From Vibrio profundi (GTDB lineage Bacteria > Pseudomonadota > Gammaproteobacteria > Enterobacterales > Vibrionaceae), in contig NZ_RZIS01000002.1 of assembly GCF_005281835.1 (NCBI RefSeq), forward strand, positions 558,001 through 622,000: a stretch of DNA of 64,000 nucleotides. Reading direction: 5' to 3'. Positions 43,395 to 52,400 of this stretch are shown here, piece by piece. Under the pieces are notes generated by a model that worked only from the letters and a program-made list of their open reading frames with translations, had not been told where the DNA came from and searched no databases. Within the stretch, counting starts at the first letter, position 1, and the number at the start of each line of letters is the position of its first letter. The position numbers were made by a program, and so were the translations under genes.

Positions 43395-45228
43395 ATGCGC
43401 GACGCTCTTCGATATTTCGAGCAATGCTGTCGATAATGATGTCGGGCTTTTCTGGCCGCGAATAGAAATAGCCTTGGATTTGAGCACACCCCATCGCATG
43501 CAACTTATCCCGCTCTTCTTTGTGTTCGACTCCTTCCGCGACCAACTTCACTTTGAGCTGTTGAGCCAATTTTATGATCAGCCACACCACGCTTTCTGAG
43601 GTTTCGTTATCCAATAAGTTGCGAATGAAAGTCGCATCAATCTTAATACAATCAATCGGATAGCTATGAATGTAATTTAAACTCGAGTATCCAGTACCAA
43701 AGTCATCCAGAGCGACAGTGAAGCCCATTGTACGTAGTGATTGGAGCACATCTTTCACTTCATTGGCCTGGGTCAGTAGCACTGTTTCGGTTAATTCAAT
43801 AACAAACTCATTGGGTTCAAATCCGTGTCGCTTCACTACACTCGTTAAATGGTTGAGATAGCGCTGGGAGTCGCGAAGCTCATGCGCCGAGCAATTCAGC
43901 CCTAACTTCACTTTGTAACCCAATCCATCTTCAAGGCGACGCTTAGCTAGGCAGGCAAGTTCAATGATGCGTTCGCCTAATTCAACGATCAGCCCAGACT
44001 GTTCTGCTGCTTGAATGAATTCAACAGGCGACACGAAACCGTGAACCGAGGAGTTCCAGCGGGTGAGCACTTCAAAATAGTCCCAATGTGGCTCGTTGTG
44101 CGAAACGATGGGCTGTACCACTACAAATAGTTCATTGTCTTCAGATACAGGGCTGGTGAGTTCAATTCTTATCGCTTCGACAAGCTGAGTTTTGCGGTAA
44201 TACTGAGCGCTTAAGTGCGTGTCGTAACACTGAACTTGGATATCGGGGTTTTGTTTGCAGTCTTTGAGGGCCAAGCTTGTATTAAGCAGTAAGTTATCGA
44301 TGTCCTTGGCGTTTTGCTGTGCTCTCGCTATCCCTATACTCACAGAGAACGGAATCTGTCGGGTTGAGTCGTTGTAACCGAATTCGATTTTCTCCAAGAT
44401 CTGGTGGCACACTTTGATTGGATCATCAGAGTAAGTGATGAAAGCAAACTCATCGCCTGCCACTCGGAATGCGAGTTCGGGTTCAGGGATCGAAGCAGTA
44501 ATGCTTTCTGCGGTAAATTTGATAATGCGATCGCCAATGTAGTTACCATTTACATCGTTGATCATTTTGAAGTTGTTGATGTCGAGAAAAGCAAGCGTAA
44601 ACGGCCTTGGTGACTGCTGAGTGATCGACTCTAATGTGTCTGATAAGCAGCTTCGATTGAGTAACCCTGTCAGGCTGTCGTGAGACACTTCATAGCTAAG
44701 CTGGTTTAGCAATTGGTCTGATCGCTCACTAAACCATAGTTCTCGTAGCGCGTGAAAAGTGAGGTCTGCGATCAGCTGGTGGTAATGGATCGCACGGCTT
44801 AGCTGTTCAGGTGTTTGACTCATTTTAAAGGAAGAGTAAAGCACTCCCATAATTTCGCCACTTTGAGACTTGATAGGGATAGCAACATAGTTTGGGTTAG
44901 CGATTTCTTGAGTGAATGCCTCTTTTGGGATATCGCTAAAAAATGAGTCCGTATATGCACAGTATTGGCATTGAGCACCTTTAGAAGTATTGCAAACCTC
45001 TTCTTTGGCACTGAGGGAAAGCTCTTTTTCTATATTGTCACTGTGTGCTAGAGCGATTGGGGTAATGGTTTCCTGGAAGCGCTTCTTTTCTACGATACTT
45101 GTGCACCGAGTATTGAGCGCTTGGTGTAAAGTTAGAGCCGCAGCTTCAAGCAAATCACGTCCATCAAGCTTGATGATACGACCGATAGTATTGAGATCTA
45201 TAGTGTGAGTAGCCGAACTTTTTTCCAT
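43393..45228 (-). CDS. GAF-like/GGDEF/EAL cyclic-di-GMP protein
   Basis: A 611-residue cytoplasmic signalling protein. Residues 1-165 form a GAF-like sensor with clustered cysteines (C79, C87, C90). Residues 180-335 are a GGDEF domain with AGDEF at 257-261. Residues 350-600 are an EAL phosphodiesterase domain with EVL at 386-388 (EVLTR), N445, E478, DD at 508-509, K529 and E565, all expected metal or catalytic residues. Phosphodiesterase activity is therefore likely. The cyclase motif is altered but not clearly dead. The cysteine cluster could sense redox or metal. Confidence 0.92.
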   Translation of the reverse strand: MEKSSATHTIDLNTIGRIIKLDGRDLLEAAALTLHQALNTRCTSIVEKKRFQETITPIALAHSDNIEKELSLSAKEEVCNTSKGAQCQYCAYTDSFFSDIPKEAFTQEIANPNYVAIPIKSQSGEIMGVLYSSFKMSQTPEQLSRAIHYHQLIADLTFHALRELWFSERSDQLLNQLSYEVSHDSLTGLLNRSCLSDTLESITQQSPRPFTLAFLDINNFKMINDVNGNYIGDRIIKFTAESITASIPEPELAFRVAGDEFAFITYSDDPIKVCHQILEKIEFGYNDSTRQIPFSVSIGIARAQQNAKDIDNLLLNTSLALKDCKQNPDIQVQCYDTHLSAQYYRKTQLVEAIRIELTSPVSEDNELFVVVQPIVSHNEPHWDYFEVLTRWNSSVHGFVSPVEFIQAAEQSGLIVELGERIIELACLAKRRLEDGLGYKVKLGLNCSAHELRDSQRYLNHLTSVVKRHGFEPNEFVIELTETVLLTQANEVKDVLQSLRTMGFTVALDDFGTGYSSLNYIHSYPIDCIKIDATFIRNLLDNETSESVVWLIIKLAQQLKVKLVAEGVEHKEERDKLHAMGCAQIQGYFYSRPEKPDIIIDSIARNIEERRA

Positions 45229-45407
45229 AGGGCTTTATCCATTTTAAGCCAAGATAATGCACTTAAATAATTATTATATGCATGTTATTTACTATTGACG
45301 AAGATGGAGTGATTTTCAATCCATTTGATGAGAAAAGTTGCTAACAATATCTTTCTCAATAGTAAAAACTATCAACAGCTTCCATAAGTATTTACGAGTG
45401 TTCTGGG

Positions 45408-46304
45408 CTATAAGCTTTCTAATTGCTCCCTTTCTTTTAATCGGTTTTTTAGGTAGTCCAAAAATAATTTGGTTCTAGTGTGTTGATAGTCCAATTTGGG
45501 GTAATACGCGTATACCATGGCTTCATCTGCGGTAATTTCAGGCAGTAATGGAACCAATGTCCCTAATTTCAGCTCATCTTTGATCATGGCTTGCACGGTA
45601 AGTAGCACGCCCATTCCGCGTTTCGCGCCATGAAATAGGGCTTCTGGGTTGGTAGTAGAGAAGTTTCCGGTAAGGGTCAGTTTTTTCCCATTGGTAAGCC
45701 TAACTTCACGAACGTGTCTTTCACCCCAAATCAGCATGTTGTGAGACTCTAGATCTTCCACACAAGTTGGGGCAGGGTGCTTTGCTAAATAGCTAGGAGA
45801 GGCGTAGAAACCGGCCTTATGTTCAAACAAAGGTGTCTTTTTGAAGCTAAGAGAATTCAGTTGCTCAAGCTCTCGGCTAAGTACTAAATCTAAGCTAAGC
45901 GCTGGTAACTGCCCGGGCGTTGTAGTGATCAGCTGAACTTTAATATCAGGGTATTGTTCAAGGAAATCATCAAGATACTGAACTAAAAACTTTGAGCCTA
46001 CGGCAATGGTCGCGCCTATTTTTAATAACCCTGCCGGAGTTTGATTCACTGAGCGAGTTTCATCTATGACCGATTGCCAACTATCGAGTTGATCTTTGGC
46101 GCGTTCATAAAATAAAGCTCCCGCTTCAGTTTGGCTTATTGAGCGCGTGGTGCGCTTGAGCAACTGAGTTCCAATCCTTTCTTCCAGCCAGTTTACTCGC
46201 TTGCTGATGGCTGAGCTGGTTGTATTGAGCTTTCGGGCTGCACCGTTAAAACTGCCTTCTTCCACTACGCGAACGTAACTTCTAACGTTGAGTATCCAAT
46301 CCAT
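45408..46304 (-). CDS. LysR-family transcriptional regulator
   Basis: A 298-residue LysR regulator. The winged helix is seen at SFNGAARKLNTTSSAISKRVNWLEERIGTQLLKRTTRSI, and the periplasmic-binding-protein-like effector domain from about residue 90. It is of the DNA-binding type common in the AaeR/DmlR branch. The start is the ATG at 46304 (AGGA eight bases upstream). It diverges from a Bcr/CflA efflux gene with only 78 bases between, so it most likely controls that pump. The effector is unknown. Confidence 0.92.
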   Translation of the reverse strand: MDWILNVRSYVRVVEEGSFNGAARKLNTTSSAISKRVNWLEERIGTQLLKRTTRSISQTEAGALFYERAKDQLDSWQSVIDETRSVNQTPAGLLKIGATIAVGSKFLVQYLDDFLEQYPDIKVQLITTTPGQLPALSLDLVLSRELEQLNSLSFKKTPLFEHKAGFYASPSYLAKHPAPTCVEDLESHNMLIWGERHVREVRLTNGKKLTLTGNFSTTNPEALFHGAKRGMGVLLTVQAMIKDELKLGTLVPLLPEITADEAMVYAYYPKLDYQHTRTKLFLDYLKNRLKEREQLESL

Positions 46305-46382
46305 AATTGATTCCTGATAGGACTTAATCAAATTCCATTTTACATGATTATCAGGTGTTAGGTTTGAATGTAAGATAAATCC

Positions 46383-47612
46383 ATGAATAAAAATCAAGCA
46401 AAAGAAACTAACACATCAGCATCTGCGTTTAAAAAAGCACCACTACTTCTTGCAATGATGATCATTGCAACGGGACAGGTCGGTGTAAGCATTTACTTAC
46501 CATCACTACCGCTAATTAGTGGTGATCTTGGTATTTCTCAAGTGGATGTTCAGCTACTCGTCACTTTATTTTTGGTAGGGTTTGGTGTCTCTCAACTCGT
46601 CTACGGACCTATGTCTGATGCCATTGGACGGCGACCAATCTTTATATTGGGTCAAGGTATTTACTTGGTCGGCACGATTGTGTGTATTGCATTCTCTGAT
46701 AGCGCTTTTGCGCTTGAACTCGGCCGCTTGTTACAAGGCTTAGGTGCCGGTAGTGCGTCAGTACTTGGCCGTAGTGTATTAAGAGACAGCTACGATGGTT
46801 TCCATTTGACCCGAGCGCTTTCGTATATATCGATTACCGCTTCCGTGATGCCTATTATCGCTCCGGTGTTCGGCGGGTGGATCGCTTTCCACCTTGGTTG
46901 GCAGGCAGTATTTGGCTTTGTTCTAGCGTATTTATTAGCAATATTTACATTAGGCTACTTTATCCTTCCCGAAACTTTGCCATACGGGAAGTCCAAGTTT
47001 CAAATCGGTGCAGTAATTAAAAACTACGGAAGTTTACTGACTAATAAGCAAGTGATCAGCAGTGCGAGCTATAACTGGGTGAGCTATTTAGCGGCCTTGG
47101 TGTCACTATCTGTATTCCCGTTTTTGATGCAAGAGCAGTTAGGATTAACCGCTGCGGAGTACGGCACATTGATGATCATTCCTTCCGCAGGCCTTATGAT
47201 CGGCAGTGTAACGCTGAATATTATTAATCGACGTTTCTCGACTCCACAGATCATGAGTATTGCAATTGCGATTATGTTGGCTTCTGGATTGTGGTTGATG
47301 TTTACACCGTTAAGTATTTTTAACTTAGTGTGGGCATTTACGTGGCTAACGATAGGTCAGGGTATGTCTTTTCCTTTGTCTATCAGTATGTTGTTGGAAC
47401 CTCATAAGAAACAAGCGGGCGCGGTGTCTGCGCTATCTGGCTCAGTGCAAATGTGTGGTGCAGGGTTACTCGGTGGTTATCTCGTTGAATATTGGGTTTC
47501 GGATCAAATGAGCTTAGGCATTTTCTATATTGTGGCTGGGGCGATTATGGGGGCCGTATTAGTCAGTTCGAATCGCAGGCATAAGCAGGCACTTGCATCG
47601 CAGGCGTTGTAA
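46383..47612 (+). CDS. Bcr/CflA-family MFS drug-efflux transporter
   Basis: A 409-residue major-facilitator transporter with twelve helices. Motif A is DAIGRRPIFI in the 2-3 loop, and the Bcr/CflA signature region includes YLPSLPLISGDLG and LLQGLGAGSASVLGRSVLRD. It exports drugs or metabolites by proton antiport. The ATG directly follows the divergent LysR control region. Substrate range cannot be read from sequence. Confidence 0.92.
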   Translation: MNKNQAKETNTSASAFKKAPLLLAMMIIATGQVGVSIYLPSLPLISGDLGISQVDVQLLVTLFLVGFGVSQLVYGPMSDAIGRRPIFILGQGIYLVGTIVCIAFSDSAFALELGRLLQGLGAGSASVLGRSVLRDSYDGFHLTRALSYISITASVMPIIAPVFGGWIAFHLGWQAVFGFVLAYLLAIFTLGYFILPETLPYGKSKFQIGAVIKNYGSLLTNKQVISSASYNWVSYLAALVSLSVFPFLMQEQLGLTAAEYGTLMIIPSAGLMIGSVTLNIINRRFSTPQIMSIAIAIMLASGLWLMFTPLSIFNLVWAFTWLTIGQGMSFPLSISMLLEPHKKQAGAVSALSGSVQMCGAGLLGGYLVEYWVSDQMSLGIFYIVAGAIMGAVLVSSNRRHKQALASQAL

Positions 47613-47663
47613 TTGCGGTAAGGGTTTCTTACAATGCGGCGGTCAATCTTATAGGTAGAAATC

Positions 47664-48014
47664 ATGCAGCATAGTGAATTTGAAACGCTAGTAAAAAGTA
47701 TCTGTGAACAAGAAAACCTTCCTCAAGCTCTAGAGCTATTGAAGAAACATGAAGTATCTGAAGTATCTGAAGCAGCTGAGTCGCTGACCGGTCAATTTGC
47801 GCTGGCTGAAGTTGAAAGCGAGCGTCGTATTTATCACGTAACGCTTCAAGAAAATGATCAAGGTGAAGAGCAAGAGTTCGTTGAGCATGTTATGAATGAA
47901 GGTGACGATCTGATTAAATTCGCGGCTTGGTTCTTCGAATCTATGTTTGAAGTTAAGCAGAAAGAAACTTATCAAACGGCTGGTAAAACGTATAAGCAAC
48001 CTAAGCGTAGCTAA
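47664..48014 (+). CDS. conserved-looking cytoplasmic protein of unknown function
   Basis: A 116-residue acidic protein, mostly helical. A 9-base tandem duplication (GAAGTATCT twice, 47751-47768) yields the local repeat EVSEVSEAAES. AEVESERRIYHVTLQEND suggests a short strand pair, and LIKFAAWFFESMFE an amphipathic helix. No family was recognised. The ATG follows TAGGTAGAAATC (weak), and a terminator comes 12 bases after the stop, so it is a monocistronic gene. Confidence 0.6.
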   Translation: MQHSEFETLVKSICEQENLPQALELLKKHEVSEVSEAAESLTGQFALAEVESERRIYHVTLQENDQGEEQEFVEHVMNEGDDLIKFAAWFFESMFEVKQKETYQTAGKTYKQPKRS

Positions 48015-48026
48015 AGACTTATAAAG

Positions 48027-48053
48027 GCTAGCGATAAATTCGCTGGCTTTTTT
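48027..48053 (+). terminator. intrinsic terminator
   Basis: A stem GCTAGCG / CGCTGGC (one G-T pair) with a seven-base loop and a TTTTTT tail lies just after the 116-residue gene. Confidence 0.75.
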
Positions 48054-48099
48054 ATTATCTCGATATGTAATTTAATTACACAAAAGTGTGACTCTGGTC

Positions 48100-48127
48100 T
48101 TGTTTGTTATTCGGTTAGGCGTATAAT
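48100..48127 (+). promoter_or_regulatory. sigma-70-like promoter of the 44-residue peptide gene
   Basis: TTGTTT (48100-48105) and TATAAT (48122-48127) are separated by 16 bases, 41 bases before the small ORF. The perfect -10 box supports transcription of this short gene. Confidence 0.6.
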
Positions 48128-48168
48128 TCGACTCTATAGAAATTTAATTACATTTTGTGGAGAGAGTC

Positions 48169-48303
48169 ATGGGTTACGAATTAGGCAATGCATATCTTGG
48201 TCAAATTGTGGCAAAAAACATGATGCACGAAGCGTTATACGGCAAGCCAAAACCAAAAAAGATGTCACTCGTTAAGCGAATGATGAAGAAAATAGCAAAG
48301 TAG
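48169..48303 (+). CDS. 44-residue basic peptide (uncharacterised small protein)
   Basis: The ATG at 48169 is preceded by GGAGAGAGTC (Shine-Dalgarno about seven bases away) and a good promoter, and the gene is followed within 25 bases by a strong terminator. The peptide starts MGYELGNAYLGQIVAKNMMH and ends in a lysine-rich, strongly basic tail (KPKPKK, KRMMKKIAK). The complete gene architecture argues for real expression. No family was recognised. The basic tail suggests binding to nucleic acid, ribosome or membrane, which is inference only. Confidence 0.65.
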   Translation: MGYELGNAYLGQIVAKNMMHEALYGKPKPKKMSLVKRMMKKIAK

Positions 48304-48327
48304 CCGTTAGACAAATGGATTTAAAAC

Positions 48328-48358
48328 AAAGCCCTTAAGAGCGTTTCTTAAGGGCTTT
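48328..48358 (+). terminator. intrinsic terminator of the small-peptide gene
   Basis: A stem AAAGCCCTTAAGA / TCTTAAGGGCTTT with a short loop lies 25 bases after the peptide gene. On the other strand it could also serve the glutaredoxin gene. Confidence 0.88.
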
Positions 48359-48398
48359 GTTGTTCTTGGATGGAACCAAAAAATGAAGCTTAATGTAG

Positions 48399-49016
48399 TT
48401 AGCTGGCTGACTGATTGGATAAATCGACTACATTATCTGGAATGGAATCTAAGCCGTGTTCTTTCATCCAAGCGGCTAAATTGTCAGCGCCGCCGATGTA
48501 TTTACCATCAAGCCAGATCTGAGGAACGGTCACTGGTGTTTTTTCGCCGATGATGGCTTTAACTTCTGGGATCATTCGATAAAGTGCAGCGCTGTCTTTG
48601 ACAACATCGTGGTACTGATATTTTACTCCCGCCTCGTCAAGCATACTTTTCGCTTTCACACAAAATGGGCAGGTGGCTTTACCATAAACAATATTGCCTT
48701 TTAATGTGTCGCGTTTCGTCCATTCTTTAATCACAGATTGGATTAATACACCACGGTTTAGCGCTTCCCCTTGGCTTACGACTTTGCCTTCGACAACCAG
48801 TATTGGCGCATGCCACACCCCCATTTTTAACGGCTCCCACCAATGAGATAGCCAATCTTTTACTTCTAGTTCAATCGATACGTCTGCCAATTCATTATCA
48901 AACGTGTCCTGAAGAATATCTTTGGTTAGCGTACATTCGCCACACGGAATGTTTACCTTAAATGGTCCCCAGCTTCCGCCCCAACGGTATAAAGTAATTT
49001 TGATTGGTTTTGTCAT
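48399..49016 (-). CDS. two-domain thioredoxin-fold/glutaredoxin protein
   Basis: A 205-residue protein with two redox-type domains. Residues 1-98 are a thioredoxin-like domain with C25-G-E-C28 (IPCGECTL). Residues 105-190 are a typical glutaredoxin with C116-P-F-C119, the cis-proline in TVPQIWLDGKYIGGADNL and the GG-x-D glutathione-binding site. The glutaredoxin half should use glutathione to reduce disulfides or deglutathionylate proteins in the cytoplasm. The first half may be its partner or substrate-binding part. The ATG at 49016 is used. Confidence 0.85.
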   Translation of the reverse strand: MTKPIKITLYRWGGSWGPFKVNIPCGECTLTKDILQDTFDNELADVSIELEVKDWLSHWWEPLKMGVWHAPILVVEGKVVSQGEALNRGVLIQSVIKEWTKRDTLKGNIVYGKATCPFCVKAKSMLDEAGVKYQYHDVVKDSAALYRMIPEVKAIIGEKTPVTVPQIWLDGKYIGGADNLAAWMKEHGLDSIPDNVVDLSNQSAS

Positions 49017-49071
49017 TCGTTTTAGCCTCAATTCAGTCCTCTTAAATTAAAAGAACGGGTAGCATCGTAAT

Positions 49072-49959
49072 TTATTTCAATTTAGCGGATTTTTTTGTTT
49101 CCCACTGAGTAATAAAAGCGACCGAGGCAACAATGATCGCGGCACCAAGCCAAAGTCTACCCGGCGGAACCCAACTAAAGACGACCCAGCCAGCTAATAC
49201 GTTAAGTGGCAATTTTGCGTGATCGAAGGGCTGTACAAAAGAAGCGTCTGCGACCGCATAAGCTTTCACGATTCCCCATTGAGCTAACGCCGTCATGCAG
49301 CCAGCGCCAATCAACACCGCCCAAACAGTCAAACCAGTCGGTATCTGCCAATCGGGAGCGGCTAGCAGAATATTGAATGGTGTGATCAGAAGTAATAGGT
49401 ATACCACCATAGTTGATGGGCCATCGCTTGAAGAGAGCTGCTTTACCATTAGGGAGTAGCATGCCCAAAAGAACGCTGCACCTACGGGCAATAAAGTCGC
49501 CCAGCTGAAATCGTCAGCCCAAGGTTCTAAGATGATCATGGCACCGATGAAACCCGCTAATGTTGCTCCCCAGCGAGCAGCGCCAACTTTCTCTTTCAAG
49601 AACAACCCTGAGCCAATGGTTGCGAAAAGAGGCGATGTCATAAGTAAAGCAATGCCTTGCCAAATTGGAACAGGGTAGGCCAACGCCCATAACCACAATT
49701 GAATCCCTATTACTGACAGGAAAACACGTAATACATGCAGTTTTAAATTATTGGTTTTTAGAGATTGTCGAATACCTAACGTTCTTAAATACGGCAGGAT
49801 AACGACCAACGCGATGGCATATTGAATTAGAGCGACGGTTGTTGAAGCTAATCCAAAGTTGATACTGGCGACTTGCGCGAGGCTGTTTACGATAGCGAAT
49901 GCAAGCCCAGCGGTAAGCATCCAGCTAGCGCCCTGAACTGGGTGGTGAGGCTGAGTCAT
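49072..49959 (-). CDS. DMT-superfamily (EamA) transporter
   Basis: A 295-residue permease with ten membrane helices in two EamA repeats, including the WLWALAYPVPIWQGIALLMTSPLFATIGSGLFLKEKV region that ends the first repeat as in YdcZ/RhtA-type exporters. It likely exports an amino acid or similar metabolite. The ATG at 49959 is chosen although its ribosome site is poor; a TTG at 49992 would add 11 residues. It is divergent from the deacylase gene at 50163. Confidence 0.82.
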   Translation of the reverse strand: MTQPHHPVQGASWMLTAGLAFAIVNSLAQVASINFGLASTTVALIQYAIALVVILPYLRTLGIRQSLKTNNLKLHVLRVFLSVIGIQLWLWALAYPVPIWQGIALLMTSPLFATIGSGLFLKEKVGAARWGATLAGFIGAMIILEPWADDFSWATLLPVGAAFFWACYSLMVKQLSSSDGPSTMVVYLLLLITPFNILLAAPDWQIPTGLTVWAVLIGAGCMTALAQWGIVKAYAVADASFVQPFDHAKLPLNVLAGWVVFSWVPPGRLWLGAAIIVASVAFITQWETKKSAKLK

Positions 49960-50162
49960 AGAGTAAAAAGTCAATAAAAAGTGATTGACCAAATCATACG
50001 TTTAATTCCCTATGAAACCAATCGACTTTATTTGTATAACTTATTCAAAACCTTAGAACAAAGCTAATTTGTGCGGTTGATTGCTGATAAATCAGTCACC
50101 GCTTGTCTGAAAGTAAATATCCTCTATGATGCAAAAGCCACATAACCAGATGGAGAAGTAGA

Positions 50163-51161
50163 ATGGCGACCGAATATTTACAAGACGTGCTGCAAGGTCG
50201 TCAAGTTATCCAATCATTAGATGTAGAAGATTTACCGATTGGTGAACACCAATTCTGGTTTCAAGTCGCGAGTGATGGTCTAGGGCAACCTAAAAATATG
50301 CCGGTTACGGTATTTAAAGGCAGCGAAAGCGGGCCTAAGTTAATGATTACCGCAGGTATTCATGGTGATGAACTCAATGGTGTTCTCGCGGCGCAGCAAA
50401 TCGTTCGTGACCTGGTGGGTGAGCAGCTACATGGCACTGTGACTATCGTTCCAACAGTGAATTTACCTGGGTTGTTGAATCACAGTCGAGATTTTGTTTC
50501 TTCCGATCCTGGCTCTTGTCCTGCCAACTTAAATCGCTTTTTTCCAGGTGATCCACAAGGGACTGCAGCCGAGCGTTTTGTTGCATCTTTATGGCAGCGC
50601 TTGCTTAAACCCAATGCCACGTTTGCGGTCGATTTACACACTCAAACTCGTGGAGCGGTATATCCTCTTTACGTGTTTTCTGATTTTCGGATTCCGCAAT
50701 GCATCGAGTTAGCTCGCTTATTTGAACCTGACTGTGTGCTCAATGATCCGGGGGACCCAGGTATTCTCGAAACTGTTTGGAATCGCTCAGGCATTCCTAG
50801 CGTTACCGTTGAAGTAGGCATGGGGAAGTTTACCCAAATTGATATGATTCAACGTGCTGTCGATGGCGTTTTCAGAATTCTACGCTATTACGGCATGCTT
50901 GAAGGCACGCAAACATTACCAGAAATTAACTGGGTTGAAGGCAATAAAGTTGTGTCGGTTCGTGCTGATATTGGGGGGTTTATTTTGCCTCAGGTAGAGC
51001 TACTTCAAGCTGTTGAAGAAGGGGAGTTACTGGCCATCCAATATGATGCATTTGGAGATGAAAATAAGCGTTACTTCGCGCCATCGCCGGGGCGAGTCTT
51101 GAGCTTCAACGTGGATGCTTTGCGTGAACCTGGCGCCTTAGTAACTCGCTTGATTAGCTAG
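50163..51161 (+). CDS. succinylglutamate desuccinylase/aspartoacylase-family hydrolase
   Basis: A 332-residue zinc hydrolase of the M14D group (AstE/AspA-like). The zinc residues lie in TAGIHGDELNG and VDLHTQT. The N-x-x-R substrate-binding pair occurs in CPANLNRFFPGD, and TVEVGMGK contains the catalytic glutamate. A C-terminal beta domain (VRADIGGFILPQVEL...YFAPSPGRVLSF) matches the AstE/aspartoacylase tail. The substrate is probably an N-acyl amino acid. A strong GGAG lies before the ATG. A different M14-type protein is at 7924. Confidence 0.85.
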   Translation: MATEYLQDVLQGRQVIQSLDVEDLPIGEHQFWFQVASDGLGQPKNMPVTVFKGSESGPKLMITAGIHGDELNGVLAAQQIVRDLVGEQLHGTVTIVPTVNLPGLLNHSRDFVSSDPGSCPANLNRFFPGDPQGTAAERFVASLWQRLLKPNATFAVDLHTQTRGAVYPLYVFSDFRIPQCIELARLFEPDCVLNDPGDPGILETVWNRSGIPSVTVEVGMGKFTQIDMIQRAVDGVFRILRYYGMLEGTQTLPEINWVEGNKVVSVRADIGGFILPQVELLQAVEEGELLAIQYDAFGDENKRYFAPSPGRVLSFNVDALREPGALVTRLIS

Positions 51162-51175
51162 GGGCAGAAAGAAAT

Positions 51176-51200
51176 AAAAAAGGCCGAGGTGAGCTCGGCC
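51176..51200 (-). terminator. intrinsic terminator of the porin gene at 51241
   Basis: On the minus strand the stem GGCCGAG / CTCGGCC with a five-base loop is followed by TTTTTT. On the + strand it is followed by A-run and would not terminate. Confidence 0.85.
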
Positions 51201-51240
51201 AAAAAAGGAGTGTTTCCTTGGAGTTTATGTTATTTGAACA

Positions 51241-52167
51241 TTAGAAGTCGTAACGAATACCAGCTTGTAGTTGGTCGTCTTTGTTGTCCAATTGTTCAAA
51301 TTTGTAGCCAGCGTAAGTACGGATGTGGCCGTTAAACTTGTAGACCGCTTCAATAGCAAAATTGTTCGCAATTTCAGTGCTAGTGTCATCGTTCTCTTGG
51401 AAGTTATAAACGCCGACTAGTGTAAGTTGCTTGTTAGCTTTAAATTTTGCAGAAAGCTCATAACCTGTCACGTCTTCGTCGGCGACAGTCGCCATTGTGT
51501 ATAGGCCGCCAAATGTGAACGCATCTTTAGCGTATTGAGCAACTAAGTTGATTTGGTCATCATCATTGCTGCCACTGTCTTGCGAAACATAACCAGCACC
51601 AAGATCTAACCCCATCTCTAGTGAGTACAGAGCCGAAAGGCCGAAGCTGTTTGCATCGACTTCATCAGCTGCGATGTAGTTTACTTTTACCGCTAGAGCA
51701 TCGAATTCGCCTGAATATAGGAAGTTGTTTTCACGCTTATCTTTGTTACCAGACACGATGTCTGCAGCGTCTGCACCAAACGTTGCCATTGTATCTGTAA
51801 TGTCAGTTAGCATCACTTGTGCAGAGTCTTGTTTACCGTAAGAAAACTCGCCCATGTCTGTGCCGATACCCGCAAAGAAGTAACGGTTGGTGATGTCATT
51901 TGCATCATCAAATTCTGCTTCATATTTACCAAAACCGTACAGCCCCTCAGCGACTTGAGTTTTACCTTTTAGGTTTACACGAGCGCGAGATTTATCTTTA
52001 AAGCTGCTCGTCGAGTCGGTTTCGTTGTTGTCAGAAATATTGAAGCGAGCTTCCGCACGACCGCCAACTTTCAATGTTGTACCGTCGCTATCGTAAACGG
52101 TTGCTGCTAGTGAAGACCCTGATACCAATGCCGAGAATATTGCAGTTGCGATTGCTGCTTTTTTCAT
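51241..52167 (-). CDS. outer-membrane general porin (OmpU/OmpL-type)
   Basis: A 308-residue precursor with signal peptide MKKAAIATAIFSALVSGSSLAA and a 16-strand-type porin body: TTLKVGGRAEARFNIS opening, FAGIGTDMGEFSYGKQDSA (the loop-3 region), alternating aromatic strands and a terminal Y-D-F for barrel insertion. It forms a diffusion channel. The barrel is at the short end of the Gram-negative porin family. It is monocistronic with its own terminator, and its promoter is in the 52168-52305 gap. Confidence 0.9.
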   Translation of the reverse strand: MKKAAIATAIFSALVSGSSLAATVYDSDGTTLKVGGRAEARFNISDNNETDSTSSFKDKSRARVNLKGKTQVAEGLYGFGKYEAEFDDANDITNRYFFAGIGTDMGEFSYGKQDSAQVMLTDITDTMATFGADAADIVSGNKDKRENNFLYSGEFDALAVKVNYIAADEVDANSFGLSALYSLEMGLDLGAGYVSQDSGSNDDDQINLVAQYAKDAFTFGGLYTMATVADEDVTGYELSAKFKANKQLTLVGVYNFQENDDTSTEIANNFAIEAVYKFNGHIRTYAGYKFEQLDNKDDQLQAGIRYDF

Positions 52168-52305
52168 TTTCTTACCCTATATGAAATCAATGAGCGTCGT
52201 GCTCGATATGTTTGATGCAGGTAAGATAGGCTTTATAAATGAAGGATTGATTTCTGATCGATTACGCTTAGGTTTTGTTTTTATTTCATTTTTATTATGG
52301 ATAAA

Positions 52306-52329
52306 TAAAAAGGGAGGTAATTGCCTCCC
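52306..52329 (-). terminator. intrinsic terminator of the scs operon
   Basis: On the minus strand the stem GGGAGG / CCTCCC with a six-base loop runs into TTTTT, about 70 bases after the last scsC-like gene. It marks the 3' end of the operon. Confidence 0.8.
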
Positions 52330-52400
52330 CTATAGGTTGTGCGTTTCGTGCTCTCGCCTTTTGGTAAACGACGAGCGACACTATTTAAAGCAATTGCCGA

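Noticed and set aside
47751..47768. 9-base tandem duplication GAAGTATCT in the 116-residue protein gene
   Set aside because: In frame, only two copies, simply gives EVSEVS; no sign of function beyond local duplication.
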